From contig JAFYYH010000022.1 in NCBI GenBank assembly GCA_017557635.1, positions 124,001 to 188,000 of the forward strand: a DNA stretch of 64,000 nucleotides, in the 5' to 3' direction. Below are positions 7,737-15,202 of this stretch, piece after piece (position 1 is the first letter of the stretch; the number at the start of each line of letters is the position of its first letter). The DNA comes from Bacteroidaceae bacterium. GTDB taxonomy: Bacteria; Bacteroidota; Bacteroidia; Bacteroidales; Bacteroidaceae. The notes beneath the pieces were generated by a model, which was not told where the DNA came from, searched no databases, and saw only the letters and a program-made list of their open reading frames with translations. The position numbers and the translations under genes are program-made.

Positions 7737-8240
7737 ATGAACAAACAAATTGATATTATAACAGCAAAGGGGGACAAATTAAAAGTCTCCCTTTCTTCTT
7801 GCTATGAAAGCGTTACCGATACCATAATTCAGTCAAGGCACATCCCATTTGACATAATTGAGATTTCTATTGAAGGAAATCCCACCAATGGCCCTGTAAC
7901 CATTGACACATTCAGAAAAATAGCAAAATGGATGGTTGATTGTATTGACAAAGAGCCCGATACAATACTCTTCTATTTCTGCGATTGCAACACGCCCATA
8001 CCCAACATCAGACCAAGCAAAGATCTATTGCCGGCTCAATACAGAAACAACCTGTTTTCCCGTCTTTTCCAAAGGAATGTTACACTTTCGTCCGATATGT
8101 GGGTAGATGAAACGTTGGTTTTTGGAGAAGAAAACCCATACATTTTTCACATACTCCACAGGGAATCACATTCTACTCTCATCAGCGACATAGCCCGTGA
8201 GCTGGAATCCACCCTCAACATAATTGCAGAGCAAAAATGA
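7737..8240 (+). CDS. Hypothetical protein, 167 residues
   Basis: Not recognised. Starts with an alternating beta-like segment (IDIITAKGDKLKVSLSSCYESVTDTII), has an aromatic LFYFCDCNTPIPN stretch near the middle, and a C-terminal helix. It is cotranscribed with the 44-residue gene 6 bases upstream. The TGA stop directly abuts the palindromic element at 8241-8267, whose other side abuts the sodB stop codon. A toxin or immunity role is conceivable from the layout but not shown by sequence. Confidence 0.6.
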   Translation: MNKQIDIITAKGDKLKVSLSSCYESVTDTIIQSRHIPFDIIEISIEGNPTNGPVTIDTFRKIAKWMVDCIDKEPDTILFYFCDCNTPIPNIRPSKDLLPAQYRNNLFSRLFQRNVTLSSDMWVDETLVFGEENPYIFHILHRESHSTLISDIARELESTLNIIAEQK

Positions 8241-8267
8241 TACAAAAGGGGTCTGACCCCAATGGTA
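8241..8267. repeat. Hybrid palindromic element between two convergent stop codons
   Basis: It is 27 bp like the REP cores and shares their CCCCAATGGTA right arm, but the centre is the palindrome GGGGTCTGACCCC. It fills exactly the space between the stop codon of the gene at 7737-8240 and that of sodB (8268-8270). It may act as a shared bidirectional terminator. Confidence 0.75.
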
Positions 8268-8843
8268 TCATTTGTAACGCTTTTCAATCACGCTCCAGTC
8301 AATAATCTGCCAGAGAGCCTCCAACTGAGCAGCACGGCGATTCTGGAAATCCAGATAGTATGCATGTTCCCATACATCAAAAGTAAGCAACGGCTTGAGC
8401 CCCTGTGTAACAGGATTAGAAGCACCCGGCTCCTGAGTTATAACCAGCTCCCCGTCTTTTTTAGCAGACAGCCACACCCAGCCACTACCAAACAGTCCAA
8501 CACCCTTGGCAACAAACTCAGTCTGAAAAGCCTCAAAAGAGCCCCACTGCTTTACAATCTGAGCCTTCAGAGCACCATCCTTAAGCGGAAAGCCACCCTT
8601 ACAAAACTGCGTAAAGTAAAGATTATGATTCAATATCTGTCCAGCATTATTAAAAATGCCGCCCTGAGCCTTACAAACAATATCCTCCAGCTTTAAGCCC
8701 TCCAGCCCGCTGCCAGGCAAAAGTTTATTCAGATTATCCACATAAGCCTGCAAATGCTTCCCATGATGGAAACCAAGAGTCCTCTCACTAATAACAGGCT
8801 CCAGATCTGAAGCCCCGTATGGCAATGCAATAAGTTCAAACAT
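8268..8843 (-). CDS. sodB: Iron/manganese superoxide dismutase
   Basis: Converts superoxide to oxygen and hydrogen peroxide in the cytoplasm. All metal-ligand motifs are present: H in the FHHGKH segment (residues 24-29), H in NAGQILNHNLYF, and the DVWEHAYYLDFQNRR signature with the Asp and His ligands. The length of 191 residues is normal. It is monocistronic, ends at the hybrid palindrome, and is convergent with the small operon at 7596-8240. Confidence 0.95.
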   Translation of the reverse strand: MFELIALPYGASDLEPVISERTLGFHHGKHLQAYVDNLNKLLPGSGLEGLKLEDIVCKAQGGIFNNAGQILNHNLYFTQFCKGGFPLKDGALKAQIVKQWGSFEAFQTEFVAKGVGLFGSGWVWLSAKKDGELVITQEPGASNPVTQGLKPLLTFDVWEHAYYLDFQNRRAAQLEALWQIIDWSVIEKRYK

Positions 8844-8881
8844 ATCTCACAAGTTTAATTAGTCCATAAACACAAATATAA

Positions 8882-9217
8882 TCAAATTTCCGGCCGCCAA
8901 AGGTGCCGCTGCATATCCACGTGCCCATTATTTTTAAACACCACTCCTTCCGCTTCTAATAACGGCCGATGCTCACTCCATCCCGGCGCCGTGCGCCCCT
9001 CTTTGTTTACCACCCGATGACAGGGCAGTTTCTCCGCACCAGGAGTATATCTCAGCGTTCTACCCACCATTCTGGAATGACTAGGCCACCCAGCCAAAGC
9101 AGCTACATTTCCATAAGTAGTCACCTTTCCGCGAGGAATCTGGCTAACGATGTTAAGCACTTCCGCTTGAAACATCCTAACCTCCTCTACAGTCATTCTA
9201 TCCGGATAATCCTTCAT
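8882..9217 (-). CDS. MGMT-family O6-alkylguanine DNA alkyltransferase
   Basis: DNA-binding domain of the Ogt/MGMT family, 111 residues, without the N-terminal ribonuclease-like domain. The active-site PCHRVV with the acceptor cysteine is present, and the helix-turn-helix with arginine finger is in GKVTTYGNVAALAGWPSHSRMVG. It may repair O6-alkylguanine, or be a short single-domain relative; the intact PCHR argues against a cysteine-less ATL protein. The start is the ATG at 9217 (MKDYPDRM). An apparent extension to 9295 is translated REP sequence and is rejected. Confidence 0.88.
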   Translation of the reverse strand: MKDYPDRMTVEEVRMFQAEVLNIVSQIPRGKVTTYGNVAALAGWPSHSRMVGRTLRYTPGAEKLPCHRVVNKEGRTAPGWSEHRPLLEAEGVVFKNNGHVDMQRHLWRPEI

Positions 9218-9231
9218 CTCAATCAAAGCGA

Positions 9232-9300
9232 TACCATTGGGGACGGTTCTGTTTGGTATCGTTTTCAAAACAGTACCAAACAGAACCGTCCCCAATGGTA
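9232..9300. repeat. Inverted pair of REP-like elements
   Basis: Cores at 9232-9258 (+) and 9274-9300 (-) flank a GTTTTCAAAACAG linker. The right core directly follows the serB TAG stop codon (9301-9303). The pair occupies the whole serB to MGMT gap. Confidence 0.85.
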
Positions 9301-10530
9301 CTACAGTTTGCCTTGTTCCCCTAAATATGAGTCCTTGAAGCCAAGGAAGTAGAGGACTCCGTCCAGGCCGATGGTGTTAATACTCTGCTCCGCCGTAGCC
9401 TGAACACGCGGCTTTGCGTGGAAGGCTATGCCAAGGCCGGCCTCTGTGATCATTGGGAGGTCGTTCGCGCCATCACCAACAGCAATAGTCTGAGCCAGGT
9501 TAACCTTCTCCACCTGAGCAATCAAATGAAGCAACTCCGCCTTCCTATGCCCATCCACAATCTCGCCAACATAGCGTCCAGTAAGTTTACCATCCTCACC
9601 TATCTCCAGCTCATTAGCATAAACATAATCAATGCCATACTTCCGCTGCAGATACTCCCCAAAGAAGGTAAATCCACCAGAAAGTATCGCAATCTTATAT
9701 CCGCAAGTCTTTAAAACAGACATCAACCTATCCACGCCCTCAGTAACAGGCAAGTGCTCCGCAATATCTCGCATAACACTAACATCCAGTCCCTTAAGCA
9801 AAGCCACACGCCGAGTAAAGCTCTCCTTAAAGTCAATCTCCCCACGCATAGCGCTCTCAGTAATAGCGCGAACCTCCGCCCCAACGCCATTGCGCTCAGC
9901 CAGTTCGTCAATGCACTCAGTCTGAATCAGTGTAGAATCCATATCGAAGCAGATCAAACGCCTCATCCTGCGGAACATATCATCCTTCTGAAAAGAGAAG
10001 TCCATCTCCATCTGCTGAGACATCTTCATCAGCTTGGAATGCATCTCGCGCCTGTTCACCGGCTCGCCTCGCAGCGAGAACTCGATGCAAGCACGAGTCT
10101 GTTTATCCAGTTTCTTTATGCTCTTACGCCCTGTCAGACGCAGAATACTATCAATATTAAGTCCCTGATCAGCAAGGATCTGAGTAGCCGCCTGAATCTG
10201 CCGAGCCTCCAACTGCCTGCCAAGCACCGTCAAAATATACCTGTTCTTGCCCTGATGCCCAACCCAGTCCTCATACTCATCATCGCTAATGGGAGAGAAA
10301 CCAATATTCACGCCCAGCTCAGTAGCCTTAAACAAAAGCTCCTTCATAGCCAGGCCCGATTTCATCTCGTCCATGCGCATTAAAATGCCCAGCGACAACG
10401 TGTTATGAATATCCGCCTGGCCAATATCTAAGACCGTAGCATCATACTTAGCCAAAATCCCCATGACAGCCGCCGTAAGTCCCGGCCGATCCTGTCCCGT
10501 AATCCTAATTAAAATCTGCTCCTCTTTCAT
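9301..10530 (-). CDS. serB: Phosphoserine phosphatase with N-terminal ACT domains
   Basis: Last step of serine synthesis, phosphoserine to serine. The N-terminal half (about residues 1-170) has ACT-type regulatory sequence (ITGQDRPGLTAAVMGIL), and the C-terminal half is a HAD hydrolase. The HAD motifs are ICFDMDSTLIQTECID with the nucleophile Asp, LSGGFTFF, and GDGANDLPM. The 409-residue length fits the Bacteroidales form. The start is the ATG at 10530; a GTG two codons upstream is also possible. The -7 box at 10534-10543 leaves an almost absent leader. The stop codon abuts a REP core. Confidence 0.95.
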   Translation of the reverse strand: MKEEQILIRITGQDRPGLTAAVMGILAKYDATVLDIGQADIHNTLSLGILMRMDEMKSGLAMKELLFKATELGVNIGFSPISDDEYEDWVGHQGKNRYILTVLGRQLEARQIQAATQILADQGLNIDSILRLTGRKSIKKLDKQTRACIEFSLRGEPVNRREMHSKLMKMSQQMEMDFSFQKDDMFRRMRRLICFDMDSTLIQTECIDELAERNGVGAEVRAITESAMRGEIDFKESFTRRVALLKGLDVSVMRDIAEHLPVTEGVDRLMSVLKTCGYKIAILSGGFTFFGEYLQRKYGIDYVYANELEIGEDGKLTGRYVGEIVDGHRKAELLHLIAQVEKVNLAQTIAVGDGANDLPMITEAGLGIAFHAKPRVQATAEQSINTIGLDGVLYFLGFKDSYLGEQGKL

Positions 10531-10533
10531 ACT

Positions 10534-10543
10534 CACAAAGATA
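10534..10543 (-). promoter_or_regulatory. serB -7 promoter box
   Basis: TATCTTTGTG on the minus strand lies just upstream of the serB start, beside the REP pair at 10553-10621. Confidence 0.55.
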
Positions 10544-10552
10544 GCAAAATAG

Positions 10553-10621
10553 TACCAAAAGGGACGGTTCCGTTTGGTACTGTTTTCAAAACGATACCAA
10601 ACAGAACCGTCCCCAATGGTA
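10553..10621. repeat. Inverted pair of REP-like elements in a divergent promoter region
   Basis: Cores at 10553-10579 (+, with AAAAGGGACGG left arm) and 10595-10621 (-) separated by a GTTTTCAAAACG linker. They lie between the divergent -7 boxes of serB and the ATPase fragment. Confidence 0.85.
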
Positions 10622-10633
10622 TCGTTTTTTTGC

Positions 10634-10641
10634 TAACTTTG
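10634..10641 (+). promoter_or_regulatory. -7 promoter box of the ATPase-fragment gene
   Basis: TAACTTTG followed by CA, 8 bases before the ATG at 10649. Confidence 0.55.
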
Positions 10642-10648
10642 CACCGAT

Positions 10649-11278
10649 ATGAAAAAAGAACCTTGTTTGCGCTTGGACGAAATCGCCAGTGCCCTCTCCC
10701 AAGCCGATCAGGCCAGAATGGCCCCAGAATTGTCCCCAGCGGACAGAGTGATAATGGAACAGGCGTGCGTAACCCTCCGCGAAGCCGAGCGCACCGCCAT
10801 AGTAAACGTTGAAACCGGCCTGGTAGAGCGCTTCACCCAAAACGCCGGCAGAACCATAACGGCCCATGCCGCCGCCCTTGCCTACGACCTCTTTGAGGGC
10901 CACACCTATTACGTCCACAACCTCCTCCACAACACATTCGCCAGTGCCGATGCCGATAAGGTTGTCAATGAGGCCGATATCAACCAGACGCTGACTGAAA
11001 TCCTTGACGAAAAGGGCCGAGCATTCGCCTCCATCATGAACCAACTAAACTACCAGCAAAAAGAAACGCTGGTAGCCATAGCCAAAGAAGGCAAAGCCAC
11101 CGGCGTCACATCCGTAGCCTTCGTAAAAAAGCACCCCCTAAAATCCCCCAGCTCCGTCCAGTACGCCATCAGCACCCTCCTGGACAAGCAACTCCTCACC
11201 TACGATGACCAAGGCCGAACAAAAATTTACAGCCTTTCCGACCGATTCCTGAGCATGTGGCTCTCCCGAACCTATTAA
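10649..11278 (+). pseudogene. C-terminal fragment of an archaeal-type AAA ATPase
   Basis: The 209-residue frame contains FEGHTYYVHNLLHNTF followed by a winged-helix tail (QQKETLVAIAKEGKATGVTSVAFVKKH, SSVQYAISTLLDK). This is the C-terminal part of the AAA ATPase family common in Bacteroidales, which normally has about 380 residues with Walker motifs at the N terminus. No P-loop is present here, and the first 60 residues do not match the expected nucleotide-binding part. The frame is intact and has a promoter box, so a truncated protein could still be made. The 5' end lies against a REP pair, which may mark where the gene was cut. Confidence 0.6.
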
Positions 11279-11305
11279 AAATCGTCAATAACCCCTTGAC
11301 GATTT
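11279..11305 (+). terminator. Hairpin after the ATPase fragment
   Basis: Perfect 10-bp arms AAATCGTCAA and TTGACGATTT around a 7-base loop, immediately after the stop codon. Confidence 0.6.
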
Positions 11306-11307
11306 GC

Positions 11308-11372
11308 TGATTATAGCGCATAAAGGATACCACTTCTAGCGCTACAGCCGGTATCTTTAGAGCGCTATACAC
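11308..11372. repeat. Dispersed palindromic repeat, copy A
   Basis: The first 31 bases (11308-11338) recur exactly in inverted orientation at 15729-15759, and the first 37 resemble 22018-22054 (28 of 37 identical). The unit is itself a long imperfect inverted repeat: TATAGCGC...GGATACC on the left pairs with GGTATC...GCGCTATA on the right. Its nature is unknown. Confidence 0.6.
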
Positions 11373-11385
11373 ACCCAATGTCCCC

Positions 11386-11970
11386 TCAATTCAAATACAA
11401 AGGCCTATACATCCGCAATGTATCTTTCGACACATTAGGCAACTCACAAGATTCAAAATGGTTTTTATAATAAAACGCAGTAGCGCTGTAATCCTGTTCC
11501 TTTTCTTTTGCCTTACTCAAGGCCTCCACAGTTAAAAACTGACATCCGGCCAGTTTTTGCTTTGCAGCCATTTCTGCTATAGAATTTATCAAGAATGAAC
11601 CTATATCACTGCCCCTTAAATCTTTCCTCACAGCCAGATATGCTATTTCCAGCGCGGGATAATGACGTTTACTCCAGAACACCTCTTCGTATCGTGAATC
11701 AACACCAACACTCTCGGTCTGTTTCAACTCTGTCTTATCTTCATAGTCCAATATTAATGAATCAAATGACAAGGCAAACAGAGCCACAATTTCTTCATCT
11801 CTTGAAACTTTATATAACTTGCAGAAATTGTTCTTTACAGACAAATCCAAACCCTCATGGATGAAATCATCCATTTTCTTAATCCCGCAACGGAACTCTT
11901 TAAACACCGTTGCATCACTCGCATGTTCAATTAAAAGATTATTCTCAAAATCAGAATTTCCAGATAGCAT
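11386..11970 (-). CDS. GNAT acetyltransferase, toxin-like
   Basis: A 194-residue GNAT-fold protein. It has the beta-4 segment LEIAYLAVRKDLRGSDIGSFLINSIAE (acetyl-CoA pyrophosphate loop in degenerate RGSDIGS form) and the terminal ATAFYYKNHFESC helix typical of toxin-like GNATs such as TacT. It is the third gene of a compact trio: the small gene upstream overlaps its start by 20 bases, as in toxin-antitoxin pairs. The likely targets would be aminoacyl-tRNAs, but that is inference. A non-toxic protein acetyltransferase is the alternative. Confidence 0.7.
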   Translation of the reverse strand: MLSGNSDFENNLLIEHASDATVFKEFRCGIKKMDDFIHEGLDLSVKNNFCKLYKVSRDEEIVALFALSFDSLILDYEDKTELKQTESVGVDSRYEEVFWSKRHYPALEIAYLAVRKDLRGSDIGSFLINSIAEMAAKQKLAGCQFLTVEALSKAKEKEQDYSATAFYYKNHFESCELPNVSKDTLRMYRPLYLN

Positions 11971-12118
11971 GATATTTGTTTTTCATCTCATTAGATTCAT
12001 TAATAATACGCTTGTCCTCATCATTGAGGCAATCCATGGTAATCCTGCGGACTGCATCTCTAATCTTTGATGCAATCGGTTCCTTAATTGGTTCTCTTTT
12101 AGATTCTATGCCTAACAT
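11951..12118 (-). CDS. Small antitoxin-like protein, 55 residues
   Basis: Starts MLGIESKREPIKEPIASK with a basic helix (KIRDAVRRI) and an acidic centre (DCLNDEDK). Its 3' end overlaps the GNAT start by 20 bases and it begins 5 bases after the previous small gene. The size, charge and overlap fit an antitoxin or antitoxin subunit. No known fold is recognised. Confidence 0.55.
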   Translation of the reverse strand: MLGIESKREPIKEPIASKIRDAVRRITMDCLNDEDKRIINESNEMKNKYHAIWKF

Positions 12119-12123
12119 AATGC

Positions 12124-12285
12124 TTAGTTTTTATTAGATTTCTTTTCAAGTATTGCCCTAGAATTTGCCGCTTCTTTAGAGAAGTCAACAGAGCCGCGCC
12201 TGCGGAAATTTTCCTCAGACATCGCTATAAAACGTGATCCAACCTGACCACGTAATGTAGGTATAGATTTCATGTGTACTGCCAT
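12124..12285 (-). CDS. Small hypothetical protein, 53 residues, first gene of the GNAT operon
   Basis: Begins MAVHMKSIPTLRGQVGSRF and ends in DFSKEAANSRAILEKKSNKN. Small proteins with a TLRG...RF start and an SxxIL-K end are common hypothetical genes in Bacteroidales. The start is the ATG at 12285: a -7 box at 12307-12314 overlaps the alternative ATG at 12309, ruling that out. With two antitoxin-sized genes before the GNAT, the trio may be a three-part module. Confidence 0.55.
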   Translation of the reverse strand: MAVHMKSIPTLRGQVGSRFIAMSEENFRRRGSVDFSKEAANSRAILEKKSNKN

Positions 12286-12306
12286 AATTGTGTTATTTAT
12301 GTGTTG

Positions 12307-12314
12307 CAAATATA
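12307..12314 (-). promoter_or_regulatory. -7 promoter box of the GNAT operon
   Basis: TATATTTG then CAACAC on the minus strand, 21 bases upstream of the ATG at 12285. Confidence 0.6.
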
Positions 12315-12366
12315 GTAATTAACTACAATAACTACAACATTTAGGTATCATAAGTGATTAATTATT

Positions 12367-13719
12367 TCATCCATTAATCTTGATAAACAATTCTGGCCGA
12401 TTACGTTCGGAATCTGCTTTCAATACGGATGTAATTCCATCTCCCACCCAATTAATTGCAGCATTTACATCTCCGAAGACTATTTTTTCACGTACGGACT
12501 CATACTCTTCTCTTGAAGGTCTACCAAAATAATCGGATACGGCATCTATCATCCTTCCAGCTTCTTCATAAAAAATAAAGTTCGAATAGTTTTTGAAGAC
12601 AAGTTTAAACTCCAACAGCGTACCATCTTGCTGCTCATACACAACGCAATGTGTAAAAAGCCCCAGGAAAGGATATGACAGTTTATAAGCAACCGCTCCG
12701 TCTTCACGCTCCACTATGTTATCTTCTTTCAATTGTTCCTGCATAAGCAGTCCAAGATCATCATACCGAACCTCTGTTAGCTCGTGAATAGCTTCCGATG
12801 GTGTTATTACCTTAGTAGAAATCTTAAACTCGCTATAGAGAGCCTGTGTCTTATCAGCAAGATGGGTATCTTGGGCGATAAAGTAATCACAGAAAGCAGC
12901 GTAATAAGCATGTTGAGCATCTGTGTTCACACTATTCATTGCGTTACCTGCTTTTGGCAACTTGTCAGCCTTATAACCAATAAGATCCAATATATTATAA
13001 GCCGCTATAAAGAATTGGTATTTGTCATCCTTATCCTTATTCCCCAATCCCATTAATACAAACTCTTCAAATGTCTTATCAACACCAAGCGCCTTCAAGT
13101 AAGCAGTAATATTTGGAACTACATCTTTCGCTTCCCACTTTCCAGCATTAGGTTCTAACTTTAATCCGGCAGACCAGATTGATGAGCGATAATCTTTGTA
13201 GTATTCCTTATTGAACATCATATTATTCATAAAGATTGCGCTTGAATGAAGCACATCATTTAGCGTCGGCGTTTCCGGAATACCTGGCAGAATCTTATTA
13301 AAAAGATCATAAGAACGAGCAGCTTCCGGGATTGGGAAAGGCATATTTAATAGTGTCTCAAGAAGGCCACCGAATACAGGAATATCCTTACTGATAGATG
13401 ACAAAACATCTGAATAATCCGGGATTACATCATTTTTTCTCCCCTTGTTCTCACTATAATACTCTGTCGGAGTCAACAAAAAAGGAGAAGTTTCATTCTG
13501 GATATATGCAATATAGTGATTATCAACCAAAGATTCTAGCATCTTGATATCTTGTAGTAACCTTTCATCCCCTTCACTTCGCATGGCATCTTCAAAATGG
13601 GCCGGAGAATAGACAAAGAAGAGACTATCTTTATGAGTCAAAAGAAAATCTCTAACTTCAGCATACTCCGGCTTCTTCAAGTTGCTTATCACTCCCCAAT
13701 CAAGATAGATACGCTTCAT
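12367..13719 (-). CDS. PIN-like domain protein
   Basis: A 450-residue protein whose N terminus, KRIYLDWGVISNLKKPEY, looks like the first strand and acidic site of a PIN-like nuclease (the Asp of LDWG). PAHFEDAM and a MLESLVDNHYIAYIQ segment follow. The remaining 350 residues are soluble and mixed, with no motif that I recognise. I start at the ATG at 13719; a TTG two codons upstream is less likely, and the -7 box at 13738-13745 fits either. It is a lone gene between two accessory modules, so a defence or stress RNase is plausible but unproven. Confidence 0.6.
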   Translation of the reverse strand: MKRIYLDWGVISNLKKPEYAEVRDFLLTHKDSLFFVYSPAHFEDAMRSEGDERLLQDIKMLESLVDNHYIAYIQNETSPFLLTPTEYYSENKGRKNDVIPDYSDVLSSISKDIPVFGGLLETLLNMPFPIPEAARSYDLFNKILPGIPETPTLNDVLHSSAIFMNNMMFNKEYYKDYRSSIWSAGLKLEPNAGKWEAKDVVPNITAYLKALGVDKTFEEFVLMGLGNKDKDDKYQFFIAAYNILDLIGYKADKLPKAGNAMNSVNTDAQHAYYAAFCDYFIAQDTHLADKTQALYSEFKISTKVITPSEAIHELTEVRYDDLGLLMQEQLKEDNIVEREDGAVAYKLSYPFLGLFTHCVVYEQQDGTLLEFKLVFKNYSNFIFYEEAGRMIDAVSDYFGRPSREEYESVREKIVFGDVNAAINWVGDGITSVLKADSERNRPELFIKING

Positions 13720-13737
13720 CCCCAATTAGTTCTATTG

Positions 13738-13745
13738 CAAATATA
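13738..13745 (-). promoter_or_regulatory. -7 promoter box of the PIN-like gene
   Basis: TATATTTG followed by CAATAG on the minus strand, 18 bases before the ATG. Confidence 0.6.
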
Positions 13746-13789
13746 ACCACCCCTTTGATAATAAGATTTTAGTTGAACGCCAAGATATC

Positions 13790-13846
13790 ACCCCGTTTTC
13801 AACAACATGGAAATAGCTGTCCACCCAAGGACAAGAAGCATTAACT
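13790..13846 (+). pseudogene. Relic of the 3' end of a DUF2188-type gene
   Basis: The stretch before the hairpin at 13855 decodes in one frame as a terminal CPPKDKKH followed by a stop codon. This matches the last residues of the intact gene at 20511-20747 (CPPKDKKH), and the adjoining bases up to and including the hairpin are also similar. Only the tail survives here. Confidence 0.5.
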
Positions 13847-13854
13847 GAAAAAAG

Positions 13855-13882
13855 ATAGCAGGCTGTGTCAGCAGCCTGCTAT
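13855..13882. terminator. Repeated hairpin terminator, copy 1
   Basis: Arms ATAGCAGGCTG and CAGCCTGCTAT around a 6-base loop, with an A-run on the left and TTTCTT on the right. Near-identical hairpins occur at 16047-16076 and 20756-20783. Confidence 0.65.
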
Positions 13883-13885
13883 TTC

Positions 13886-14278
13886 TTATTTCAAAGGGAC
13901 CGATAAAAAAACAGTACCAAACAGAACCGTCCCTACTGGTACCGCCCGCGAAGGCAGCAACCGCCTCAAACCCAAAGTCAGACAACAACTCCCAGAGAAC
14001 ACCCACTTCCCAACTAGATATACTCTCTCCTCAGCATCCTCAGGGGCCGATATCACCTCAACCTCATCAGACTTAAAGACCGATGCCCTATCACCGTCCA
14101 TCATAAACACCAGCCTGTCATTCTTAAAAACAGAATAATAATTCATGCCATTAACAGGGCGCGAACTCTTTTTCAATTCAAAAGAATCATCCAGTTTCTT
14201 CCTGACAGATCTATTCATCTCAAAACAATGCTCATCAAAAGCATCCAACAAACCGGAATAAGGGCCGATAAACGACAA
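13886..14278 (-). pseudogene. Remnant of a hypothetical gene flanked by REP sequences
   Basis: The open frame has no ATG until residue 22 (the first codon is a TTG) and its 3' part runs into the REP core at 13915-13941. The gene-like centre contains NYYSVFKNDRLVFMMDGDRASVF and ISAPEDAEERVYLVGKWVF. The upstream edge touches a partial REP at 14283. It appears to have lost both ends, and no function is recognised. Confidence 0.45.
13915..13941 (-). repeat. REP-like element in a gene relic
   Basis: Complete 27-bp inverted core with the CCCTACTGGTA arm (GTAGG variant). Confidence 0.8.
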
Positions 14279-14282
14279 ACAA

Positions 14283-14294
14283 TACCAAACAGAA
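14283..14294 (-). repeat. Truncated REP-like element
   Basis: Only TACCAAACAGAA remains of the core before the sequence diverges. The break lies 34 bases from the transposase gene of the IS element and may mark an insertion or deletion. Confidence 0.5.
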
Positions 14295-14327
14295 GGTTTA
14301 GCTCAACGATAAACTATTGATCAATAA

Positions 14328-15161
14328 TCATATGGGCCGATACACGAGAAATCCCACTCTCAAGTTAGAGAATAAAAATGTCCCAACTAGGCGGTAAAAC
14401 TGGCACAATACCGGGCTCTTTCCGTCTAATCTCAGTTTAATTCTGTCATTGTTGTAATACTTGATATACTCATCCAGTGCTGCTTCAAAGTCATCTATAG
14501 TATTCCAACGCTGCAAATATAGCAACTCGGACTTCATAAGTCCCAAAAAGTTCTCCATCAAGGAGTTATCCAGGCAATTGCCTTTGCGTGACATGCTTTG
14601 GATTAATCCGTTTGTTTTCAGCTTGTTCTGATACATCTTATGCTGATAATGCCACCCCTGATCTGAATGGATTATAAGTCCCTTAGGCGGGTTTTCACGG
14701 GCAATAGCATCATCAACCATTTTCATAACAAGATTGAGATCCGGATGACGTGATCTTGCGTATGCCACAATCTCACCGTTGTTCATATCCAATATGGGTG
14801 AGAGATATCCTTTTTCATCATTTATCTTGTATTCAGTGATGTCAGTCGCCCATTTCTGGTTAATGCCTGTAGTCTTAAAATCACGAGCAATCACATTTGG
14901 TGCCACTCTACCTATCTCTCCTTTGTACGACCGATACTTGACACGTTTGATTTTGGCTTTCAACCCCATATCGGCCATTAATCTCTGGACAGTTTTATGG
15001 TTTATGGGGAAGCCTTCATTCCTTAACTGAAGTGCGACTCTTCTGTATCCGTATCGGCCTTTATGATGCTCATAGATGGAGTAAATCCGTTCTTTTATGA
15101 CATCATATTTGTCCGGTACGGATAACTGAGACACATGATAATAGAAGGTCGATTTGGCCAT
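14328..15161 (-). CDS. IS3-family transposase OrfB (DDE integrase core)
   Basis: Catalytic part of an IS150-like transposase, 277 residues from the ATG at 15161. It has the helix region STFYYHVSQL, then GRYGYRRVALQLRNEG, and the DDE triad in WATDITEY, IIHSDQGWHY and SLMENFLG. The frame stays open upstream of the ATG (RDWAEAILELRHNH) back to the orfA frameshift site, so the functional protein is probably the OrfAB fusion. The last 25 residues (YRLVGTFLFSNLRVGF) are not typical for the family, which normally ends soon after SPVQYR. This suggests that the end of the element has been replaced. Confidence 0.88.
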   Translation of the reverse strand: MAKSTFYYHVSQLSVPDKYDVIKERIYSIYEHHKGRYGYRRVALQLRNEGFPINHKTVQRLMADMGLKAKIKRVKYRSYKGEIGRVAPNVIARDFKTTGINQKWATDITEYKINDEKGYLSPILDMNNGEIVAYARSRHPDLNLVMKMVDDAIARENPPKGLIIHSDQGWHYQHKMYQNKLKTNGLIQSMSRKGNCLDNSLMENFLGLMKSELLYLQRWNTIDDFEAALDEYIKYYNNDRIKLRLDGKSPVLCQFYRLVGTFLFSNLRVGFLVYRPI

Positions 15162-15202
15162 CCTGCGTATCTTGAGCAGTAATTCAAGACGATGATTGTG
15201 CC

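Noticed and set aside
9218-9295. Extended start for the MGMT-family gene
   Set aside because: It consists of translated REP sequence and is not part of the protein family.
12316-12366. Possible promoter-overlapping small RNA
   Set aside because: Only AT-rich sequence; no stable fold or boundary could be supported.
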